A DNA stretch of 64,000 nucleotides, taken from contig JAWLAZ010000003.1 of NCBI GenBank assembly GCA_041395205.1, forward strand, positions 62,001 through 126,000, given 5' to 3'. A program made the position numbers and the translations under genes. Positions 27,223 through 34,201 of the stretch are shown here, piece after piece; the first letter of the stretch is position 1; each line of letters starts with the position of its first letter. A model generated the notes under the pieces. That model was not told the DNA's origin. It did no database searches and saw only the letters and a program-made list of their open reading frames with translations. Origin of the DNA: JAHEFU01 sp041395205. GTDB taxonomy: Bacteria; 4484-113; JAFGCY01.

Positions 27223-29010
27223 ATGAACAATCCAGCCAGAATCGCCATTGCCACTGCTTCAGCCCTGCTGACGTTGCTGCCGCTGGCGGCGAGCGCAGGG
27301 GAGGTTCAGATCTACATCGACGGTTATCCGCATGTCTATCAGATCCCGGATGAGCTGGAGATGTATGAACTGGAGCCCGTGCTGATTCTCGAAGACAACC
27401 GGGCCCTGCTGCAGGAGTACTGCCTGCAGTGCCCGCAGTCCGCGACGATCGGGATTGGCAACCAGAGTTGGGATCGCAGTCTTGAGGACCGTTCCAATTA
27501 CCTCGGGGAACGCGAAATCCAGCCCTACATCCGTGACATCCGCTACCGGGACTACCTCAGCAGCACGGAGTGGAATGAGCTCTGGGGCAACGTGAACTAC
27601 AGCGGGCGGATGCGCCTCGACCTCGACCACAGCGGTCCGCTGTGGAGCTATGACGGCAGCTACATGCACCATGAGGGTACGTCAATCGGCCCGGATGGCC
27701 GTGAGGAGGAAGAGGAACTGCTGCTCGGTCACAAGGACCGCACGCAGTTTTCCTTCATCCTGCGCACTGGTGGCATGGACGGCGGCAATCAGTTCCTGCG
27801 CGGGCAGTGGTACAAGGTGCGCACGGATGAAATGCCCTTCCAGCCGGTTGACCTGGAACACCTGCGCATCGGTGCAGGCTTCCGGATGGTGGAATGCCCG
27901 GGCATGCTGCAGGCTGAGATCTTCAGCGGATACTACAAATCCGACCGGCAGCTGATGGACAACACATACACCGGCGTGCAGGCGGATGGCTACCTCTATC
28001 TGGATGATGCCTGGACCCTGGATGCGGCGGCCAGCACCACGGATTATGACCTCAAGCTGCAGAATGGTTCCGCCACCCGCAGTGAAAGTTCAGCCGCCCT
28101 GAGCTATGACCTGAGTGATGAATGGAGCGTGAGTGCCGGGCTGGAAGCCTACCGTGATGACAGTGACATCAGTGCCGTGACTGACACCCGCAGCTTCACG
28201 GAGCGCAGTGCACGGCTTGACTACAATGCCGGTGGACGTGCCAGCGCCAGCCTGACCCTCTCCCGCCGCGAAGTCGACTACGAGCGCTTGACGATGGAGA
28301 ATGATGACCTCTATCAGCTCAATCTGCGTGACCCCGAACTTAACCGTGCTGACCTTGCGGAGTTCCGGGTGGACGAGCAGGCGGACTACGACAGTCTGCG
28401 GCTGCGTTCAAACATCCGCCTGGATTCATGCAGCCGGCTGAGTGCGGATTTCCGCAGGGACGACTATGGCAGCCTGCCGGGTTCAGGGGACTACGAGACC
28501 CGCCTCGTCCAGCCATCTTACTTTGCCAACGAACGCAGCTGGGGCAGCCTGTTCTATGAGCGCAGCTTTGCCAACGGCGGACGGATGCAGGTCAATGCCT
28601 CTGAGCAGAGCCGCGAGAATGACGTGCGGGACAGCCGCTACTGCGCCCGCCGCTACTCTGTGAGCTATGGGGACATGATCAACTGCTGTTCGCGCTGGTC
28701 GGCCAGCATTGGCCGCAGCGAAACCGACCTCGACGGCAGCGGTGTCGATGTGATCTGGGACAGCAGCAGCACGGACTATGGCCTGGACTTCAGCGGCTAT
28801 GGAGCCTGGGCCAGTTACCGCTTCAGCCTGGCGCACCACGTCAGGGAAGGTTCAGCCAGCGGTGACTACAATTCAGTCGGCCTGGAACTCGATCTGAATG
28901 ATTCACCGATCGTGCTCAGCACCTGGTGGCGGGAGCAGCAGGCCGGCCTCAGTCCCCTCGCCTACTCAGATGATGTCGGACTTTCGCTGGGCTGGAACAT
29001 CCAGTTCTGA
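27223..29010 (+). CDS. MtrB/PioB-type outer-membrane porin of the electron conduit
   Basis: A 595-residue protein with a signal peptide ending near ASAGE. It then consists almost entirely of alternating beta strands and finishes with a terminal aromatic (GWNIQF), typical of outer-membrane barrels. A CXXC pair (Cys67 and Cys70, YCLQCPQ) lies in the N-terminal region, as in Shewanella MtrB. Together with the decahaem gene 3 nt upstream this forms a two-gene porin-cytochrome unit. The sequence is too divergent to count strands by eye (MtrB has 26-28). Confidence 0.85.
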   Translation: MNNPARIAIATASALLTLLPLAASAGEVQIYIDGYPHVYQIPDELEMYELEPVLILEDNRALLQEYCLQCPQSATIGIGNQSWDRSLEDRSNYLGEREIQPYIRDIRYRDYLSSTEWNELWGNVNYSGRMRLDLDHSGPLWSYDGSYMHHEGTSIGPDGREEEEELLLGHKDRTQFSFILRTGGMDGGNQFLRGQWYKVRTDEMPFQPVDLEHLRIGAGFRMVECPGMLQAEIFSGYYKSDRQLMDNTYTGVQADGYLYLDDAWTLDAAASTTDYDLKLQNGSATRSESSAALSYDLSDEWSVSAGLEAYRDDSDISAVTDTRSFTERSARLDYNAGGRASASLTLSRREVDYERLTMENDDLYQLNLRDPELNRADLAEFRVDEQADYDSLRLRSNIRLDSCSRLSADFRRDDYGSLPGSGDYETRLVQPSYFANERSWGSLFYERSFANGGRMQVNASEQSRENDVRDSRYCARRYSVSYGDMINCCSRWSASIGRSETDLDGSGVDVIWDSSSTDYGLDFSGYGAWASYRFSLAHHVREGSASGDYNSVGLELDLNDSPIVLSTWWREQQAGLSPLAYSDDVGLSLGWNIQF

Positions 29011-29054
29011 TATCCGCGCTAGAATGGTCAGCAGCTTGCCTCTGAGGAATGCTT

Positions 29055-29741
29055 ATGACCAAGATCGGTGTGATTCTATCGGGATGCGGAGTCTTCGACG
29101 GTACTGAGATCCATGAAGCCGTTGCAGTGCTGCTGGCGCTCGCGCGCGCCGGAGTGCAGTACCGCTGCCTGGCACCCGACATCCAGCAGATGCATGTGGT
29201 GAATCACTTCACGGGAGAAGTGAATTCCGAGGAATACCGCAATGTCCTGCATGAGTCCGCAAGGATTGCCCGCGGTGACGTTGTCAGTCTGGGGAACGTG
29301 GCAGCCACGGAATTCGATGGCTATGTGTTTCCCGGAGGATTCGGTGCGGCGAAGAATCTCAGCAACTTCGCCATTGCCGGCGGCAACTGTGAGATCAATG
29401 AACAGGTCAGCCGGCTGGTGCGCGAAGCCCACGCAAAGCGAATCCCGATGGCCTTCCTCTGCATCAGCCCGGTGATAGCCGGCCGCCTGCTGGCCGGCAA
29501 CGGCGTGCAGGTCACGATCGGAGATGATGATGAGGCGGTTGCGGCATTTGATGTGATGGGTGCCACGCACGTGCTCTGCCAGGCCTGCGAGATGGTGCGG
29601 GATGAAGAGAATCTAGTGATCAGCTCTCCTGCATATATGAAGGCTGACAACATTGCTGAGGTCTTTGACGATATCACCCTGAGTGTGAATGCCCTGCTGG
29701 AGATGGTCAGGCAGCACCAGAGCGTCAGCAGCGACGCCTGA
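29055..29741 (+). CDS. elbB: ElbB/ES1-family glyoxalase III-like protein
   Basis: A DJ-1/PfpI-superfamily protein of 228 residues. The N-terminus TKIGVILSGCGVFDGTEIHEAV and the AFLCISPVIAG elbow with its nucleophilic Cys match the ElbB/ES1 family, whose E. coli member has weak glyoxalase III activity and was linked to isoprenoid metabolism. The start at 29055 has GAGG 7 nt upstream; the ATG two codons earlier is less well placed. A TAGAAT box lies at 29020-29025. tilS follows 10 nt later. Confidence 0.9.
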   Translation: MTKIGVILSGCGVFDGTEIHEAVAVLLALARAGVQYRCLAPDIQQMHVVNHFTGEVNSEEYRNVLHESARIARGDVVSLGNVAATEFDGYVFPGGFGAAKNLSNFAIAGGNCEINEQVSRLVREAHAKRIPMAFLCISPVIAGRLLAGNGVQVTIGDDDEAVAAFDVMGATHVLCQACEMVRDEENLVISSPAYMKADNIAEVFDDITLSVNALLEMVRQHQSVSSDA

Positions 29742-29751
29742 ACCGGAGAAG

Positions 29752-31263
29752 ATGCCAGCCAGAAGGAGCGGACCGGGTAATGCCGTGCAGCATGCAATGC
29801 AACGTTTCCCGGGCTGGTCTGCCTGCGATGGTGGAAGTTTGGTCATCGGCTGCTCCGGCGGGATTGACAGCATTGTGCTTGCCCACGCCGCCATCAGAGA
29901 AGTGGCGGAACTGTCCGCTTCCGGCTTCTGGAAGGAAGACAATCCCGTAATCATCCTATGGCACCTGCGGCATGGCATCCGAGAAGAAGATGCAGAGGAT
30001 GCTGAGTTCGTAGCGGAACAGGCAACACGCTGGGGAGTGAGTGCTGTAATTGAATCAGCGGATGTGCCTTCCAGCCGCGTTCCCGGATCAGACAGCATTG
30101 AATCCGTTGCCAGACGCATCCGCTATGCCAGGCTTGAACGCTTCATGCAGTCCGCTGGCAAGTGCATTGCAATCACGGCGCATCATGCCGATGACAACGC
30201 TGAGACGATTCTCTTCAACCTGGTACGCGGAACGGGACCGGCAGGTCTGCGGGGCATCAGCCCACAACTCAGCAACGGAATCCACAGGCCATTGTTAACT
30301 GTCAATTCAGGTGACATCATGGCATATGCCAGCGAGCAGGAACTCAGCTGGCGTGATGACCCCAGCAACACTGACCGCAGCTTCAGCCGAAATTTCCTCC
30401 GGCATGAAGTCATGCCCTTGCTGGCCAGCATCAATCCCGCTTACGTCGAGCACATCAATCGTCTGGCAACATACGCCACTGATCTGCTGGCCACGGCGGC
30501 AATGATGGAATTCCAGGTTGTTGAAACCGCTGACATCTTCCACGCCTTGCCACTGCTGCAGCGAACTGCTGCCAGACTGGGTCTTGTGAAGTTCAGTGAT
30601 ACCGAGCCTGAAAGCCTGACGACGACTTGCATCGCTTCAGCCCTGCGGCGTATCGGGAGCAATCCGGACTATCAGCTCATTTCTGAAGTGCACGGATCCT
30701 TGTGCGGGACATGCGAATCAGTGCATCACGGCAACTGGCATTTCCACTTCCCCTGCAACACGAGCGGGTTGATGTATTTCGAGTGCCTGGATCCCGGCGA
30801 GGATCCCGTTCCAACCGATATGCTTGTGGAGCTGAAGCAGGTCAGCCTGAATGCTGCCGCCAGACAGGAACTTGTCAGCCAGGCCCGAAGCCAGCTCCAC
30901 ATCGGCCAGCAGCAAGATCCGGCGCTTAAGGACTGGTGGGAATGGCTGCCTTCTCTGTTGCATGCTGAGAATTCCGGCAAGAGTGAGTGGCATGCTGTCC
31001 TGCCCTGCCCGGATGCAGGAATGTACAGATTCAGGACCCGGCGTCCCGGTGACCGCATCACGCTGCCGAACGGATCCACGCGTAAGGTCGGGGATGTCTT
31101 CACTGACCTGAAGGTCCCGGAATTCCTGCGTGACTGCTGGGCATTGCTTGTTGATTCAGCTGACGAAATCGTCTGGATCCCGGCACTTGCCGACAGCCGG
31201 CGCATGCACGAACTTTCGGAAAGCGGCGAATACCTGCTGGCCAGCATCAGACCTGTAGAATAG
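29752..31263 (+). CDS. tilS: tRNA(Ile) lysidine synthase
   Basis: TilS converts the wobble C of tRNA-Ile(CAU) to lysidine with ATP, changing both codon reading and charging. The PP-loop SGGIDS lies near residue 36 and the second family motif HHADDNAET near 145. The C-terminal substrate-binding region follows, with the RRPGDRITLPNGSTRKV pattern near 430. At 503 residues it is slightly long. The start at 29752 has GGAG just upstream; a longer frame opens inside elbB. The mnmE promoter overlaps the stop. Confidence 0.92.
   Translation: MPARRSGPGNAVQHAMQRFPGWSACDGGSLVIGCSGGIDSIVLAHAAIREVAELSASGFWKEDNPVIILWHLRHGIREEDAEDAEFVAEQATRWGVSAVIESADVPSSRVPGSDSIESVARRIRYARLERFMQSAGKCIAITAHHADDNAETILFNLVRGTGPAGLRGISPQLSNGIHRPLLTVNSGDIMAYASEQELSWRDDPSNTDRSFSRNFLRHEVMPLLASINPAYVEHINRLATYATDLLATAAMMEFQVVETADIFHALPLLQRTAARLGLVKFSDTEPESLTTTCIASALRRIGSNPDYQLISEVHGSLCGTCESVHHGNWHFHFPCNTSGLMYFECLDPGEDPVPTDMLVELKQVSLNAAARQELVSQARSQLHIGQQQDPALKDWWEWLPSLLHAENSGKSEWHAVLPCPDAGMYRFRTRRPGDRITLPNGSTRKVGDVFTDLKVPEFLRDCWALLVDSADEIVWIPALADSRRMHELSESGEYLLASIRPVE
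31256..31261 (+). promoter_or_regulatory. Leaderless -10 element for mnmE
   Basis: TAGAAT ends 6 nt before the GTG of mnmE and overlaps the last codons and stop of tilS. No Shine-Dalgarno is present. Confidence 0.55.
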
Positions 31264-31267
31264 TTCC

Positions 31268-32632
31268 GTGCCGGCCTACTCCACCAGCGACACGATTACA
31301 GCACCGGCAACCGTCCCGGGACGCAGCGCAATTGCCATGCTGCGCATCAGCGGACCGGAGGCACTCGCAGTGCTGGCAGCAGTGCTGGCTCAGCCGCGGG
31401 ATGATCTGCAGCATGCTCAGGCCAGGCTGCTCCAGCTGCGTCTGCCTGACAATGCCGGTTCATCACTGACTGAGCAGGCCATGGTCTGCTGTTACATGGC
31501 TCCGCAGAGCTACACGGGTGATGACCTGGTTGAGATTGCGATCCACGGCAACCCCCTGCTGCTGGAGTTGCTGCTCAATGCAGTGCAGCAGGCCGGTGCC
31601 AGGCTGGCGGAACCCGGCGAGTTCACCTACCGGGCCTTCGCCAACGGCAAGCTGGACCTGATGCAGGCCGAGGCCGTGCATGAACTGATCAATGCCGGCA
31701 GCAGCTCCGCGCTCAGACTGGCAGCCAGTTCACTGGGCGGCATGCAGGGCAGAGCCGTGACAGAATGGCAGCAGCGACTGCTTGGCTGGCTGGCAGCCAT
31801 CGAGCTGATCCATGACTACGCCTCGGATGACCTCGATGCGAGTATTGAACCCTCGCAGCGGATAGAGGCCATGGACCTGCTGCAGGAACTTGAGGATTTC
31901 GCCGCTGAGCTTACAGACTCACTCGAGGCCAGCCGCCGCAGTGCCGTGATCCGCAGCGGCCTGAGTCTGGCAATCGTCGGGGCACCGAACGTCGGCAAGA
32001 GCACCCTGTTCAATGCCCTGCTGGGATATGAGCGGGCGCTTGTGCATCATGCTCCGGGGACTACCCGTGACTACCTGAGCGAGTCCGTGGAATTCGGCGG
32101 GATCAGTTTCGTCCTCGTCGACACCGCTGGCCAGCATGCCAGTCCTGATGCCGTGGAAAGTGCCGGCATGGAGCGCGCCCGCGACTGGCAGGAAAGTGCC
32201 GATCTGCTGATCATTGCCAATGCAGCGGACAACTCCACTTCCGGGAGTAACCAACAGGACTCAGATCCGCGTTGCATCCATGTCATGACCCGCTGTGACC
32301 TGCTTGCCGAATGGCCGGATGAAAGCGGACAACTTGCGGTCTGTGCCCTGGATGGCCGGGGCATTCCCGCACTGCGTCAATTGATCATCGAGCGCAGCGG
32401 CCTGGCTGATGACAGCTCCGCCCTCTCCTTCAATCGCAGGCAGGCCGCACTGGTCCAGCATTGCCTGGAACACGTAAACCTCGCAATTCTGGCAATCAAG
32501 GACGGGATGCCGCTCGATGCCGCGGCCCAGGATCTGCATCTGGCCCGTGAGGCACTGCGCGGTCTCAATGAATCCGGCAGCCGCCAGAGCGTGGTGGACA
32601 GCATCTTCAGCAGCTTCTGCGTAGGCAAGTAG
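31268..32632 (+). CDS. mnmE: tRNA modification GTPase MnmE
   Basis: MnmE, with MnmG, installs (carboxymethyl)aminomethyl groups at the wobble uridine of several tRNAs. The N-terminal folate-binding domain begins with DTITAPATVPGRSAIAMLRISG. The G domain has G1 GAPNVGKST near residue 238, the GTTRDYL switch and DTAGQ. The C-terminus FCVGK carries the conserved active-site Cys. The G4 motif is TRCD rather than the usual NKxD, which is unusual for a GTPase. Start GTG agrees with the -10 box 6 nt upstream. The EamA transporter gene follows after 2 nt. Confidence 0.95.
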   Translation: MPAYSTSDTITAPATVPGRSAIAMLRISGPEALAVLAAVLAQPRDDLQHAQARLLQLRLPDNAGSSLTEQAMVCCYMAPQSYTGDDLVEIAIHGNPLLLELLLNAVQQAGARLAEPGEFTYRAFANGKLDLMQAEAVHELINAGSSSALRLAASSLGGMQGRAVTEWQQRLLGWLAAIELIHDYASDDLDASIEPSQRIEAMDLLQELEDFAAELTDSLEASRRSAVIRSGLSLAIVGAPNVGKSTLFNALLGYERALVHHAPGTTRDYLSESVEFGGISFVLVDTAGQHASPDAVESAGMERARDWQESADLLIIANAADNSTSGSNQQDSDPRCIHVMTRCDLLAEWPDESGQLAVCALDGRGIPALRQLIIERSGLADDSSALSFNRRQAALVQHCLEHVNLAILAIKDGMPLDAAAQDLHLAREALRGLNESGSRQSVVDSIFSSFCVGK

Positions 32633-32634
32633 GC

Positions 32635-33588
32635 ATGCAGGACCGCAGCAAGGGCATCATCTTCGCCCAGCTCAATGCCCTGTGCGCCGGATTGCATTTC
32701 GCGGCAGGGGTCCAGCCCCTGGCCCAGCTCAAGCAGCAGTGCAGCTCCGACATCGCCGCCGGAATGCTGATTGCCGCGATGTACTACCTCGTGGCCGCCC
32801 CGGTCAACACCCTGTGGTGGGGGCTGACACAGCTCGGCTGGATACCGAGGATCGGCAGACCGCCCAGGGACGAACCAGGCAGTCGCGGCGGCCTCGGCCT
32901 GCTCTACAGCGCCATACACATCGTCGGCAGTGCGCTCGGGATTTCGCTGTTCTGGATGGGGATGCTGCATGCCACGACGGCCATTGCCGCCGTGCTCAGC
33001 CGGATGGAGATCGTATTCGTGATCGTGCTCGGCTTCCTGCTGCTCCGGGAGCGCTTCAGTCATTGGCAATGGCTCGGTTTCGCCCTCACCCTGTCGGGCA
33101 TCCTGCTGATCCGCGGGACTTCCCTGCAGGGCGAAACCCGCGGAATCATGCTGCTGCTGTCCAGTGCCTTCAGTTTCGCCGTCAGCCTTATCGCCGGCAA
33201 GCTGGCAATGCGCTACGTCTCCGTGCAGCTGCTGATGCTCGTGCGTTCCTGGTGCCTGGCGGTGATGCTCTGCCTCGGCTGGTACCTGCTCTGGCCACAC
33301 CTGCCACAACTCGACAGCCGCAACCTGCTGCTCGTGGTTGTCAGTGCTCTCGCCGGGCCCTTCCTGGCACGCAACAACTACATGCTGGCGGTGTCATACC
33401 TCCCGGCCAGCCAGGTGGTCCTGCTCAACCAGGCCCAGCCGCTGTATGCAGCCCTGCTGGGTTTCCTGCTGAATGCCGAGGTGCCGGGCCGGATGGTGCT
33501 TGTCGGCGGTCTGGCGATCATCATCGGCAACATCGTGCTGATCCTCGCCCGGGAACGTGCTGCGGAATCAGCCGTGCAGCAGCGCTGA
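32635..33588 (+). CDS. EamA/DMT-family transporter
   Basis: A 317-residue protein with about ten membrane helices in two repeats typical of the drug/metabolite transporter superfamily. The repeat ends are visible at VFVIVLGFLLLRERFSHWQWLGFALTLSGILLI and near the C-terminus at AALLGFLLNAEVPGRMV. The substrate cannot be predicted. It starts 2 nt after mnmE and is co-transcribed with it; its last 21 nt overlap the end of the opposite-strand gene. Confidence 0.88.
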   Translation: MQDRSKGIIFAQLNALCAGLHFAAGVQPLAQLKQQCSSDIAAGMLIAAMYYLVAAPVNTLWWGLTQLGWIPRIGRPPRDEPGSRGGLGLLYSAIHIVGSALGISLFWMGMLHATTAIAAVLSRMEIVFVIVLGFLLLRERFSHWQWLGFALTLSGILLIRGTSLQGETRGIMLLLSSAFSFAVSLIAGKLAMRYVSVQLLMLVRSWCLAVMLCLGWYLLWPHLPQLDSRNLLLVVVSALAGPFLARNNYMLAVSYLPASQVVLLNQAQPLYAALLGFLLNAEVPGRMVLVGGLAIIIGNIVLILARERAAESAVQQR

Positions 33589-34023
33589 GCGAGCGCCGGA
33601 ACTAAGCTGCCACAGCACCCCGCCCACCGAGATCAGGAACAGCGCGGGGAAGACGAACAGCGCCAGCACGAAGAACACACCCTCTTCCGGAGCACTGAAC
33701 CACAGCTTCAGCAGATAACTGATCACATTGTGGAGCAGGATGCTGAGCGGAGTCCCGACCACGCTGATCGCCGCCAGCAGCAGGAAGTTTCGCAGCATGC
33801 CGTTGCAGTTGCGTTCTCGCAGCACGAAGAGGATTTCGGCCGCGCCGAGTGCAGCCAGCAGGCCAACCGTGGGCAGGAAAGCGCTGCTCACCGCCTGCTT
33901 GAGCGAACTGCTGTTCGGAATGAAGGCGAAGGCCAGCAATGCGGCGAACACGGCCAGCATCAGCCAGAAGGTTGCCATGGTTCTCAAGGAGACACCCGCT
34001 GCGAGCTTTTCTGTCATCATCAT
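33568..34023 (-). CDS. Membrane protein of unknown function, four helices
   Basis: A 151-residue protein with four hydrophobic segments (about residues 14-34, 48-66, 80-105 and 115-140). I recognise no family. Three ATGs are adjacent at the start; GGGAG upstream supports the first. It overlaps the convergent transporter gene by 21 nt. It has its own promoter region in an AT-rich gap containing a palindrome, after the secA terminator. Confidence 0.55.
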   Translation of the reverse strand: MMMTEKLAAGVSLRTMATFWLMLAVFAALLAFAFIPNSSSLKQAVSSAFLPTVGLLAALGAAEILFVLRERNCNGMLRNFLLLAAISVVGTPLSILLHNVISYLLKLWFSAPEEGVFFVLALFVFPALFLISVGGVLWQLSSGARSALLHG

Positions 34024-34080
34024 CCTGATTCTCCCTTATCAATGAAACTGCTGCCAGCTCATTGATGTTCCTCATTCATC

Positions 34081-34109
34081 ACTATAAACACAATAACATA
34101 GTTATCGTA
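34081..34109 (-). promoter_or_regulatory. Promoter with operator-like inverted repeat
   Basis: TATAGT on the minus strand (34081-34086) is a -10 candidate. An inverted repeat ATAAC, 3 nt, GTTAT (34093-34105) lies in the spacer, where a repressor could bind. The surrounding sequence is clearly more AT-rich than the genes. Confidence 0.35.
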
Positions 34110-34145
34110 AATTTTGCAGGATTGCCCAAAATGAGATCTGATCGC

Positions 34146-34176
34146 AAAAAAACCGGAGTCCCGCGGGACCCCGGTT
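34146..34176 (-). terminator. Intrinsic terminator of secA
   Basis: On the minus strand the stem AACCGG...CCGGTT, with inner GTCCC/GGGAC, is followed by a run of seven T. It starts about 26 nt after the secA stop. Confidence 0.9.
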
Positions 34177-34201
34177 CCTTGATTCGTAGGATTGCCAGTG
34201 C

